A stretch of 64,000 nucleotides of DNA. Source: Meconema thalassinum (Eukaryota; Arthropoda; Insecta; Orthoptera; Tettigoniidae). The DNA lies in the NCBI GenBank assembly GCA_946902985.2, contig OX336395.1, forward strand, positions 291,581,065 to 291,645,064. The letters run 5' to 3'. The notes under the pieces are model-generated. The model saw nothing but the letters and a program-made list of their open reading frames with translations. It was not told where the DNA came from and did not search any database. Of this stretch, positions 53,198-63,875 are shown piece by piece (the first letter of the stretch is position 1; the number at the start of each line of letters is the position of its first letter). The position numbers and the translations under genes were made by a program.

Positions 53198-53225
53198 CGG
53201 TGAGGACTACATCGAGGGCCTGTGA
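53095..53225 (+). pseudogene. Inverted duplicate of the mariner transposase C-terminus
   Basis: On the plus strand AAERSLRTINRLGSANGIQR, then LPHRWEHVIRNGEDYIEGL, ends with TGA. The same residues are encoded on the minus strand at 52674-52797. This is the right arm of the fold-back element, not an independent gene. Confidence 0.8.
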
Positions 53226-53261
53226 AAGTTGGAACCATCTAAGTGAGTTCCAGTTATAACT

Positions 53262-53703
53262 CATTCATTCATCATCTTGCACAGTTTCCAGCCACTGGCC
53301 GGGTCTGATTGGAACACAAGCCTCCCCAACGTCTTCTGTCTTCCCACCATCTCTCAGCCTCCACCCTTGTCCAGTCTTCTCCTCTCTTCTTCACGCTTTC
53401 TTCCACCCCCTTCAGCCACCTGTCTCTCGGTCTTCCTCTCGGTCTCTTTCCTTCCCACTTCGTCTCGTGTACTCTCCTGGGTATCCTCTTCTCCTCCATT
53501 CGTTTTACATGTCCATACCATCTAAGTCTAGATTTCTCTATACCATCCTGTAATGGTTCCTCCTTCATTAATTCTCTGGTCCTCTCATTTCTTATTCTGT
53601 CCATCTTTGTAGCTCCAATACTGCTTCTCAAGAACCTCATCTCACTGGCCTGTATTTTGCTCTTCTCCCTTCCTTTCATAACCCAGGTCTCCGAGGCATA
53701 CGG
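53262..53703 (-). mobile_element. 5'-truncated LINE inside the mariner, 11-bp TSD
   Basis: Perfect duplications CAGTTATAACT lie at 53251-53261 and 53704-53714. The minus-strand frame 53679-53272 reads QASEMRFLRSSIGATKMDRI, then LRWYGHVKRMEEKRIPRRVH and KRPRGRPRDRWLKGVEES, the tail after the RT. The element ends in GATGAATGAATGA. It is the innermost and youngest layer of this part of the CXC locus. Confidence 0.9.
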
Positions 53704-54599
53704 CAGTTATAACTAAGGTGCCAAAACTGAAAAACCAACCCATGTATTTCCGACTGATGTTGAGCTTTCCCAGGTTAAAAAAAAAAAAAATTCTTCGGTT
53801 GGAGTTCGAACAGTAAGTAATATCAGTAAGTGAACGTCTTCACCAAGAACAATAGTTGTATTTGTCAAGTTGAACTGTTTCAATTATCTGGACATCAGCA
53901 TCATTTTCAGCTTGTTTGACAATAATATTTTAGTGGTAAATCTTTCTTTCAACATTGAAATGAACCGAGACTTGTTGTGAGTATTGGCAAGAAAGTTTTG
54001 TTGACTGGTGGGAACTGTCATAACTTGATCAATAAGATATCAGACGATGAAGTTGTTGTTCGGTGGCTTTAATATTTTTCATATAATCGGTATAGCCATC
54101 AGGCGCGGATCTAGAGTTTAGCTTTGGGGGGGGGGGGGGGGGGGGGTCACAGAATCGAAATTGTTAAGAAAAATGGTATCACTAACAACGCAATCACAAA
54201 ATAACCAAACGTACAAAACCAGACCAATTTTTTTGCATGTTACATGGATAGATATTTGATGCATTTAGCGCACCAAAAATATTCGTACAAATTGCAACGG
54301 CGTGTTTTTCGACTTTTACATCGAGCTTCGAGAAAAGTATCAAGGTACGTTACAGTTTCGGCAAGTCGAGTTGTTACCGACAAAGGGAGAAAGTCACAGC
54401 CTAAATTGCCAACCAAGCTTGCAGTTTGGACATCGGCAAAATTTTTTGGTGCGAAAAAGGCCCCAAATTCCTATCCATGCATTGCAGCAAATTCATCGTG
54501 ACATCACTATAGGTATCGATTCGGTAATCACAAGGTTTGCTAAACAAAATAGACGAGTTGATTTTCTATATATATAAAAATCAATGTTACTTGATAGTA

Positions 54600-55457
54600 T
54601 GTATGTGGGTGTGTATGTCTCCTATGCGTTCATACACCACCCATCCGATTGCGCTGAAAGTTGGGTGAGATGTTGATTACTCTCCAAGGAAGGTTTCTGG
54701 CTTAGTAAATCCATTTTACAATAGGAAGCGCACGAGTAGATTCAACAAATGAGCGACGACGCACGAAGCATTTCGACACAGTCCCGTATTTGTTCGTAAA
54801 CCTTTCATCCGATTGCGATGAAACTTGGGTGAGAAGTTGTTTCCACTCCAGGGAAGGTTTCTAACTTAGTAAATACATTTCACAGTAGATAGCGCACGAG
54901 TAGATTCAACAAATGAGTGACGACACGCAAAGCGTATCAACAAAGTCCCGTATGCATTCATATACCATTCGTCCGATAGCTATGAAACTTGGGTTAGATG
55001 TTGTGTACACTTCAGGGAAGGTTTCTGGCTTAGTTAATCCACTTTACAATAGGCAGTGCGTGAGTCGATTCAACAAATGAGCTACTACGCACGAAGCGTT
55101 TCAACAAAGTCACGTATGCGTTCATATACCATTAGTCCGATAGCGATGAAACTTGGGTGAGATGTTGTGTACACTCCAGGAAAGGTGTCTGGCTTAGTAT
55201 ATCTACTTTACAACAGGCAGTGCACGATTAGATTCAACAAATAAGCTACGACGCGCGAAACGTTTCAACAAAGTCCCGTATGCGTTCATATACCATTCGT
55301 CCGATTGCGATTAAACTTGGGTGAGATGTTGTGCACACTCGAGGAAAGGATTCTGGCTTAGTATATCTACTTTACAATAGGCAGCGCTCAATAATTAGAT
55401 TCAACAAATGATCTACGACGCGCGAAGCGTTTCAACAAAGTCCCGTATGCGTTCATG
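54600..55457 (+). repeat. Helitron tandem array, left block (about 160-bp monomers)
   Basis: About five monomers, each with ATACCATTCGTCCGATAGCG, then ATGAAACTTGGGTGAGATGT, TTACAATAGGCAGCGCACGA and CGCGAAGCGTTTCAACAAAG. The last two (55127-55457) are nearly identical to 59120-59450. Confidence 0.9.
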
Positions 55458-58400
55458 TACCCATGTGAGTAATCTCGATGGAAAATATGCTTCTGCCTCC
55501 AGCTAGCGTCAGGACTCGGGCGTGTACCGTCTCCCCATTGAGCAGTTGCATATTTTGGATTTGAGGCTAAAAGGTATCAACTCTACAATGATAAGGCACA
55601 ACTCTATTCTAAAACTTTAATTCAGTAATAAAATTCATGGCTTAAAACAAACGAAACAATCTCCGTAACCATAGAACAAAAGCAAACAAAAATTACTTCC
55701 ACAATCCACTGATATGAACATAATATTATCACAATAAAATCATATCATAACTCAAACCTTTACCCTTATATCAACTTCACAACAATACTTTAGTGCTCTG
55801 ATGCACAAACAACTTCAGAAACAAACTGTACTTTAATTCTTCTGTCATCCAATGTGACATCATTAATTCTACAAAATTATTTATTCCTTAAACCTTGTCT
55901 TAATTTGACAATAATGTGTATCGTGTGTGTTTTGATCTTTCTCTTCCCACCAAATGCTTTACATGCATTAGCCTATTCTGGTGTTGCACAGCTGTCAACG
56001 TGCAACTCCATAATTATGTAAGCTACCCCTACACATCCTCTATTTATATAGTTCCACTGCATGCCGTTTGTGATTTCATCTTAAAAACGTTAATTATTGC
56101 TGTGTCGGATGGTACAATTAAACTACCTTGCGCGCGTAGCCTGTGGCATCTAGTAACCAACTTCTGAAAAAGTTGTCAGTGACAGTACAAATGCAACGTC
56201 TAACCATTCGTTATATAGCTAAAATCATGAACCATCAGGGTGATCTATAATTATCAATGTGTTCTTAAACCACATGGCTTCATTACTCAATATAACAATA
56301 TTTCATTTCATGTCATTAACAGGGTCTAAAATCTGCCCGTCTTAAACCTTCTTTCACGGTTTGCTTGCCTGTCCCAGACCCTCCTCTGAGCGGCCTGCAC
56401 ACAATAGAAGTGGAGTGGGGTTCCAACATTACCTCGACTCTCCCTTCCTGTCTCAAGGCTTTCTTCACCAAGCAGTATAAGATTTTACAAGACAAATACT
56501 GTGGTCCCAATGACACACATATCCCAATGGACTTTAATTGAATATTATGCAAATATGTACTGAATGAGCTTTTACATTTACTCCTACCCCGAGGATAATA
56601 ATAACTGGCACCAAATAGGCCCATTTCAACATGAAGGTACGAGGTTCATAAAACATTGGTCTAGTAGGTAACCGGTGTCTTAAATAAATGCGGTCAGCCA
56701 TGCTGCCGTCTGAGGTTCGCTTCAACGAGCCGAATCACTCAACAATAAGTTCTCGGGGAATCAGATAGAGTGTAGAGGTGTCCATCGTTTGCCTCTCACC
56801 TATCACGGGATTCCAACCCGGAACATTCCATATCCATCATCAGAGTTAGGGTCCATATCACTAAATACACTCTGGTACAAAGAACATCTCCAATTATGCC
56901 CACGGCATACGAGATTTCATACGTCGAATAGACCACCTGGTTCCTGACCTAATGTTACGACCTTCGTCCTATAATATTAAGAGAAATCTATCAATTACTC
57001 TATGAGCTTTTCACATAAGCTGCAAATTCAATTCACTAAAAGCTCTTCCATTTCCTGGCATAATTATATTCCCATTAATACAATATATTCTGATATAAAA
57101 CTCTTTTCTTAATCCCGTAATGTAATCTTACTGTATAATCTTACTGCTTAGATCGATAAGTCTTGCCCTTTAGCGTAAATATTTCTTGCTTACAACATTT
57201 TTACCTGATGCGTTCATTCACACCTTTATTATATTATTATTATTATTCTCACTGACATAAATTACCAAAATCCGACACAACTAAACATCTTAAAAATCGA
57301 ACAACCGTGTTCGTAACATTTACATAACTGATTGCCAATTTTAATTAATAGTGGTAACGATTAATCCACTCACTGATGCAAAAACATCTCAACTCTATTA
57401 ATATCAACACAATAATGATTAAACCTGGAGAGTCTATCTCCTAATCTGATTCTTACTGGCATCTTTATAACTCTGAAATCACATTACATGCAGTGGCCTA
57501 CATTTCTACTTAAACATAATTTATGGGGTACTTACATATCGGCTCATCATGGTGGCTCCACCCACTCATATCCTTCCGGGTCGCCTGCCATATGCAGATT
57601 TAGTGCGACATTTGCATCTTGAATACACACATTTTATGATACATTTCTTCCGTTAACCACACGACACTTTGCATTTCTATAAAGAAGCTATTGCTTCCAA
57701 AACACATGACACTTTATAACATTTATTAAACCATTAATTTAAAAGATATTTCACATATGATTTATACATAACACACGTCACTCTGTACACTTTTCATTGG
57801 TTGAAATTCCCTAGCAAAGATATCAAAATTGCAGGTGTCGACGGCATCTCCCGTGCTCCTACCAACTCCTGATTGAAAGTCTGGTTCAACTGCCCTCGGA
57901 ATTCACCAACAGCTTATCCATACTCCTACGGTAAGCTTCCTGATTTGCATAAATATGCTAACTTCCGTGCTGAGCGTTACTATTTGGTATTCTTAAAACA
58001 TTACCAAATGCTTCGTAAAGTTTCTCCCAGCGCGTTCCAGCGTAATTAGACATGTATGATCAGTCAATATTTTATACATTGCGCTTAACACTGTACATAA
58101 CTTTACACAGATTATTATTTACAATAGTTCTGCAACTTATCTCACACGTTGCTTCCTAAGTGAACACACCATTGTTCGTACTGCCGACTACACATGCAGC
58201 GACGACTGTCTGCGACTCTCCGTGACAAACTGTGTCCAACTGGGTAAACTGCGTAAGACTGGCGTGCAACTGGCTGCTCTGCCAAGGGTCGACTCCCTTA
58301 TATTGGATTCACACAAAAAGTAGAGCTAAATTTTCCCGCGCTATCTCGACTCCTCTCCCAGCATGATTCTGGTCTCGAAACCATGCTCATCGGGTTCCTT

Positions 58401-59117
58401 TTTCTTCACTGATCCCAGAACTATCCGCGTGCTGAAGAATCGCTCGGCCAATTAATTAATATTAATTCCTTTCTCCATAGCGTGGGGACGCTGTTTCACT
58501 GGGAATCCCTGGCGACCTCTTCAAACTCAGCCGCGAACAACCATAGTCTCCGCACTCCATTAAATATGCGTCAATTTCGCAGATTAAAGGCTCTAAAATT
58601 AGCCTCCTGGCTAAAGATTCACCTGTGTGCCACTCTCATGTCATTGCGTTACTCCAATCACGAGTAATCAATGATTTTCCTTGGGATCTCTCCCCACTCT
58701 TCTCCGTTCTATTCTCAGTCGGGGAAAAACTGGGTCATTATTCAAGCCCCCAACCTCTTCCAGACGACATAACGAGGTCAGCAAGATTGACGTGGCTCCA
58801 AGGAGCACCTCCCACAATTCTGAGCCTATTAGTAAAACGTCAAACTCTGCACTTTCTGTGCTCCAAGCCCAGTATAGCCTACTCCAAGTAGTCTAATAAT
58901 GCTGTATTCCGCTCAATTTCCCTGCATTATTTTAATAAATAATGTCATTATCAACTGAAATCACACCAGTAATTAAATATACACTTTTCTCTAGGGGTTT
59001 TTACAATGAAACTCCCCCCAACAGACCTCGGGTTCGTTCCCTGGTGGAACCTTTATACTGAGATCACAGTCTCTGAGATCCACGTTCGATATCAGTCAGC
59101 ATAACCCCCTCGGGTTC
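55458..59117. other. Unique 3.66-kb passenger segment inside the Helitron
   Basis: The tandem array stops at TTCATGTACC and restarts at AATACCATTAG. Between them is AT-rich DNA without tandem monomers and with no ORF over about 103 codons that I recognise. The part 58140-58700 is less AT-rich (GTGTCCAACTGGGTAAACTG, AACTGGCTGCTCTGCC) and resembles the promoter-side end of an LTR or a gene. It may be DNA captured by the Helitron or another insertion. No TG..CA ends or protein motifs were found. Confidence 0.6.
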
Positions 59118-61790
59118 AATACCATTAGTCCGATAGCGATGAAACTTGGGTGAGATGTTGTGTACACTCCAGGAAAGGTGTCTGGCTTAGTATATCTACT
59201 TTACAACAGGCAGTGCACGATTAGATTCAACAAATTAGCTACGACGCGCGAAACGTTTCAACAAAGTCCCGTATGCGTTCATATACCATTCGTCCGATTG
59301 CGATTAAACTTGGGTGAGATGTTGTGTACACTCGAGGAAAGGATTCTGACTTAGTATATCTACTTTACAATAGGCAGCGCACAATAATTAGATTCAACAA
59401 ATGATCTACGACGCGCGAAGCGTTTCAACAAAGTCCCGTATGCGTTCATATACCACTCGTCCGATTGCGATGAAACTTTGGTGAGATATTGTGTACACTC
59501 CAGGGAAGGTTTCTGGCTGAGTAAATCCATTTAACAATTGATAGCGCACGAGTGGATTCAACAAATGAGCGACGACGCGCGAAGCGATTCAACCAAGTCC
59601 CGTATGCGTTCATACATCATTCGGCCGATAGCGATGTAACTTGGGTGAGATATTGAGTACATTCTAAGGAAGGATTCTGGCTTAGTATATCCACTTTACA
59701 ATAGGTAGAGCACGAGTAGATGCAACAAATGAGCGACGACGCGCGAAGCATTTCAACAAAGTCCCGTATGTGTTCATATACCATTCGCACGATAGCAATG
59801 AAACTTGGGTGAGATATTGTGTACACTTACGTGAAGGTTTCTAACTTAGTAAATACATTTCGCAGTAGATAGCGCACGAGTAGCTTCAACTAATGAGTGA
59901 CGACACGCAAAGCGTTTCAACAAAGTCCCGTATGCATTCATATACCATTCGTCCGATAGCTATGAAACTTGGGTTAGATGTTGTGTACACTTCAGGGCAG
60001 GTTTCTTGCTTAGTAAATCAACTTTACAATAGGCAATTCGCGAGTAGATTCAACAAAGGAGCTACGACGCGCGAAGCGTTTCAACAAAGCCACGTATGCG
60101 TTCATATACCATTCGTCCGACAGCGATGAAACTAGGGTGAGATGTTGTGTACACTCCAGAGAGGATGTCTGGCTTAGTAAATCTAATTTACAATAGGCAG
60201 TGCACGAGTAGATGCAACAAGTGAGTGACGGCACGCAAATCGTTTCAACAAAGTCTCGTATAAGGTCATATACCATTCGTCAGATAGCAATGAAACTTGG
60301 GTGAGGTATTGAGTACACTCTAAGGAAGGATTCTGGCTTAGTATATCCACTTTACAATAGGTAGCGCATGAGTAGATTCAACAAATGAGCGACGACGCGC
60401 GAAGCGTTTCAACAAAGTCCCGTATGTGTTCATACACCATTCGTCCGATAGCAATGAAACTTGGGTGAGTAAATACATTTCACAGTAGATAGCGCACGAG
60501 TTGATTCAACAATTGAGGGACGACACGCAAAACGTTTCAAGAAAGTCCCGTATACATTCATATACCATTCGTCCGATAGCTATGAAACTTGGGTTAGATG
60601 TTGTGTACACTTTTGGGAAGGTTTCTGGCTGAGTAAATCCACTTTACAATAGGCAGCGCACGTGTAGATTCAACAAATGAGCTACGACGCGCGAAGTGAT
60701 TCTACGAAGTCCCGTATGCGTTCTTATACCATTCGTCCGATAGCGATAAAACTTGGGTGAAATATTGTGTACACTTTAGGGAAGGTTTCTGACTTAGTAA
60801 ATCCATTTTACAATAGGTGGCGAACGAGTAGATTCAACAAATGAGCGACGACGTGCGAAGTGTTTCATCAAAGTACCGTATGCGTTCATATACCATTCGA
60901 CCGATAGCGATGAAACTTGGGTGAGATGTTGTGTATACATCAGGGAAGGTTTCTGGCTTAGGTCACCCACTTTTCAATAGGTAGCGCACGATTAGATTCA
61001 ACAAATGAGCGACGACGTGCGAAGCGTTTCAACAAAGTCCCATTTGCGTTCATATACCAATCGTGCAAAAGCGATAAAACTTGGGTGAGATTTTGTGTAC
61101 ACTTCAGGAAAGGTGTCTGGCTTAGTACATGCATTTCACGATAGGTAAAGCACGAGTTTAATCAACTAATGAGCGACGGCACGTGCATCGTTTCAACCAA
61201 GTACCGTATGCGTTCATATACCATTCTTCCGATTGCGACGAAACTTTGGTGAATTGTTATGTACACTCCAAGAAAGTTTTCTGGCTAAGTAAATCCACTT
61301 TACAATAGGTAGCGTACGAGTAGATTCAAGAAATGAGCGACGGCACGCGAATCGTTTCAAAAGAGTCCCATATGCGTTCTTATACCATTCATCCGATTGC
61401 GATGAGACTTTGGTGAATCGTTGAGTACACTCCTGGAAAAGTTTCAGGCTTAGTAAATCTATTTTACAATAGGTAGCGTACGAGTAGATTCAACAAATGA
61501 GTGACGGCACGCGTACTGTTTAAACATAATCCCGTATGCGTTCATATGCCATTCATCCGATTGCGACGAAACTTTGATGAGTTGTTGTGTACACGCCTGG
61601 GAAGGTTTTCGACTTAGTAAATCCATTTTACAATAGGTAGTGTACGAGTAGATGCAACAAATGTGTGACGACGCGCTCAGCGTTTCAAAAAAATCCCGAA
61701 TGCGTTCATATCCCATTCATCCGATTGCGATAAAACGTTGGTGAATTTTTGTACACGCTTCCACGAATGTTTCTAAATTAGTTAATCCAT
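59118..61790 (+). repeat. Helitron tandem array, right block (about 160-bp monomers)
   Basis: Roughly sixteen monomers of the left-block type, increasingly diverged towards the 3' end. The open frames here are repeats of one another and not genes. One monomer near 60455 lacks about 50 bp. Confidence 0.9.
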
Positions 61791-61879
61791 TTTACGATAG
61801 TTTAGAGGCAGTTAACGGATTTTTTTTTTCCAAGAGCACTTCAAGAAACAAACTTACAACGCCAACATTTTCTTTGATT

Positions 61880-61909
61880 GGCATTGCAACGCATGCCGGG
61901 TTCAGCTAG
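61880..61909 (+). other. Helitron 3' terminal hairpin and CTAG end
   Basis: GGCAT(TGCAACGC)ATGCC forms a short stem and is followed by GGGTTCAG and CTAG. This is the standard rolling-circle termination arrangement of Helitrons. Confidence 0.85.
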
Positions 61910-62823
61910 TGTTATATAAATAATCGTTTTTATATAACAGGTATGAAGTTGTAAATGTGTACAGTTGTAACAGAACATAATAATTGCAATAAAGATATTT
62001 TCAGTATTGAATAAAATGAAAAAAAAAAACTATTTTTCAGTTAAAATTCGTTAAGTTTTATTTGTCTGGTTATTGTGTATTCGTTTTTTGAGTTTGCAAA
62101 AAAATTTGGTCTCCGTTGGGGGGGGGGGGAGGCATGACCCCCGTGATAACCCCCCCCCCCCCCCCCCCCTTGAATCCGCGCCTGATAGCCATCAAATACT
62201 ACAGTAACTCTATGGCCAAAATGTCGACGTACATACTGAACGTATTTATCTAAAATAACATTAAATGTTTCTTCGCGATCCCACACAACGCGGTTTAATA
62301 GATATCCTTCATCGGTGATGTATGTCACATTAATGTTGATAATATCAATGTTTGAAAACAATCGTAAATGGCTGACTTTTGTGCTTTACGCATTCCAACA
62401 TCATCGAACAGTGACATCGGGTAGGAAGCCATTTCATGTTCGAAATATTTCTCTTCAAATGCCTAAGTAACACTCATGCGTTGAAATAACAATACAGGGT
62501 CAACAGATACTTTCTCGTCGTGAACTGTTATGGTGCTACTCATAGCTAAAAGCACTTTTAATTTAATATTATTAAATGTCAGTCCTGTTATTTTGGACAT
62601 AGGGGCAATTCCAACTTCATGACAATGTTACTATCACCAAGATATAATTTTGTCGACCTCTGGAGAAGGATCATGTGTTGAAACCCACTCTACAAGTTTT
62701 TGTAAGTCTTTAGCATCTTTCTTTACTCGTGAATCACTTGCATCAACATGCTGATCTGTTGTATCCATTCTGACATTAGCGAGATCTTCCAATTTTTCAC
62801 AAACAGTATTCATTGCATGCATA

Positions 62824-63600
62824 CTACAGGGCGCAGTGGGTACGTGCAGCTGTGAGTGGTTGAGTCATGAGTTTAGTTGGCTGCACTGCACTGCACTGTG
62901 TCCTTCGAAGCGGGACTCCCTCGTGCGGGCTGTCAGTGTGAATTGCGATAAGCCAGCGAGCCTGCATGTCTTCAGTGTGCATTACAGTAAGCGAGCGGTC
63001 ACATAGATTATTGGAAGAGTGCAACGGTATACAGGCGGTAATGTTTACTACTGATGAGAGAGTTTTTTATGGTAGAATACGATTTTCGCAAAAATGTAAA
63101 ATTAAGATTTCAGGCGCGGTTTCCTAATTCAAAGTATCGAAACCGTGATACCGTTCGGGATTTGGTAAGTAAATTTCGTGTGACTGGCTCAGTTCACGAT
63201 GTACCGGGAACAGGCAGGCCTACGCTTTTAACAGAGGAAAAACTTGATGAAATCTCCGATATAATGCTGCGTAGTCCAAGTAAATCAACACGAAAATTAG
63301 CTCAATAAACAGGAATCTCTAAGTCGACAGCACATATAGCTGTAAGAGACAAGCTTCAGTTGTTCCCTTATAAAGATACCGTGGTTCATGAATTAAAACA
63401 AACTGATTACGGAAAAAGAGTGATGTACTGTGAATGGTTCCAGCATCTGTTATGAATGGCTGTGGTGAGTACAAAGTTTACTGTTTATTTGTTGTGATGC
63501 AAGCGGCAGCCGTGCTACCAACGTAACTGCTGTAGCTAGCTCTCGCAGACGCATGTAGGTGCTGCGGAGAACATTCCCGGACTCACTGTATAAACCCATT
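62824..63600 (+). mobile_element. mariner-type element, internally deleted
   Basis: A leader of about 220 bp precedes a transposase start at 63041, and a trailer runs to CGGACTCACTGTA at 63580-63592. The right end (TACAGTGAGTC) matches the right end of the mariner at 35212. The left end TACAGGGCGCAG is only partly similar, so the left border is tentative. Its position just upstream of the CXC gene start may have removed that gene's promoter. Confidence 0.55.
63041..63455 (+). pseudogene. mariner-type transposase: N-terminus fused to the last residues
   Basis: ATG 63041 opens MFTTDERVF, and a T-run shift leads into MVEYDFRKNVKLRFQARFPN. The HTH blocks follow: RDTVRDLVSKFRVTGSVHDV, LTEEKLDEISDIMLRSPSKS and, after a stop at 63306, TGISKSTAHIAVRDKLQLFP. 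After VMYCEWFQHLL the frame ends at TGA 63453-63455. The FQHLL end is the normal C-terminus, so the whole catalytic core (about 180 codons) has been deleted. The family is that of 29138-35018. Confidence 0.78.
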
Positions 63601-63696
63601 TACTTATGGCACTCTCTGTCGTTCTTCTTCATCGAGAAATGCCTTCACTTGTCTTCATAGCTTTCATCATTTACAGCTCCACTTTCTTATTGCTTA

Positions 63697-63875
63697 GCGT
63701 ATGGCTTTTAGTGCCGGGAGTGTCCGAGGACATGTTCGGCTCGCCAGTTTTGTAGCTGCTTCGACGGACACCCAATGGGTGAGCTACAAGTACCGTTGGG
63801 GAGGAAAGTTGGAATGTAAGGACGAGGAGTTGGAAGGTAGCGGCTGTGGCCTATAGTTAGGGACCAACCCCGGCA
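63697..63875. repeat. Dispersed SINE-like repeat, copy 2
   Basis: It matches 284-455 with few changes (GTGCCGGGAGTGTCCGAGGA, GGGTGAGCTACAAGTACCGT, GGTAGCGGCTGTGGCCTATA). The homology stops at about GGGACCAACCCC. The last 125 bases of the window show nothing recognisable. Confidence 0.6.

Larger units (their letters stand above)
52592..53744 (-). mobile_element. mariner fold-back derivative inside the CXC gene (both ends are the 3' end)
   Basis: The TIRs CATGGGTTGGTTTTTTAGTT and CATGGGTTGGTTTTTCAGTT (from the right) abut TA at 52590-52591 and 53745-53746. The inner arms 52633-52797 and 53095-53250 are inverted copies of the transposase C-terminal region (GCCGAGCGCTCTCTTCGTAC, CCAACGGGATCCAACGACTT). 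The N-terminal half is missing. A LINE (53262-53703) later entered the right arm. Confidence 0.87.
54565..61909 (+). mobile_element. Helitron-type element, non-autonomous, precisely delimited
   Basis: The 5' end is TCTATATATATAAAAATCAA. The 3' end is GGGTTCAGCTAG with a hairpin GGCAT..ATGCC (61880-61897) nine bases upstream. Copy 1 of the hAT MITE (49690-49745, reversed) gives the empty site: GATTTTGTTATATAAAT. So the element runs from TC to CTAG and sits between two T residues without a TSD. No Rep/helicase gene is present. The content is tandem repeats plus a 3.66-kb unique passenger. Confidence 0.92.
54100..62184. mobile_element. hAT MITE, copy 2, carrying a Helitron; 8-bp TSD
   Basis: The ends are CAGGCGCGGATCTAGAG (left) and CAGGCGCGGATTCAAGG (right, reverse complement). 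Perfect TSDs ATAGCCAT lie at 54092-54099 and 62185-62192. MITE sequence occupies only 54100-54564 and 61910-62184. Relative to copy 1 it is reversed, has no SINE-B and holds a 7.3-kb Helitron. It interrupts the CXC gene immediately after VVFDGY. Confidence 0.93.
51068..62822 (-). pseudogene. Large CXC-domain gene with nuclease-like motifs, in four pieces
   Basis: The coding order on the minus strand is kept across insertions. Piece 1 (62822-62193) has DTTDQHVDASDSRVKKDAKD, FEEKYFEHEMASYPMSLFDD and RHFGHRVTVVFDGY. Piece 2 (54091-53746) has VPTSQQNFLANTHNKSRFIS and VLGEDVHLL. Piece 3 (52589-52076) has LHTVTGCDTTSAFFRRGKTT, IRFLLSIYGAQKLITCLDKL, LDPEHWDWRLIDNTLEPIQT and FCNCK. Piece 4 (51404-51068) has KVCNAKCGCKKGGLFCSLAC, TSCQGQSCSN and a Glu-rich end. 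It is a multicopy metazoan family of unknown function that ends in a tesmin-like Cys cluster. VVFDGY and GEDVHLL recall FEN1/PIN nucleases, which is my inference. Several internal stops exist besides the insertions. Confidence 0.8.

Noticed and set aside
55458..59117. LTR retrotransposon in the Helitron passenger
   Set aside because: No TG..CA ends, no primer-binding site, no gag/pol motif and no matching LTR pair were seen. The 330-bp flanking repeats are Helitron monomers.
54600..61790. Regularly spaced repeats that could suggest a CRISPR array
   Set aside because: The monomers are about 160 bp, directly adjacent, diverged and without unique spacers. They lie inside a Helitron with TC and CTAG ends, so they are a tandem satellite.
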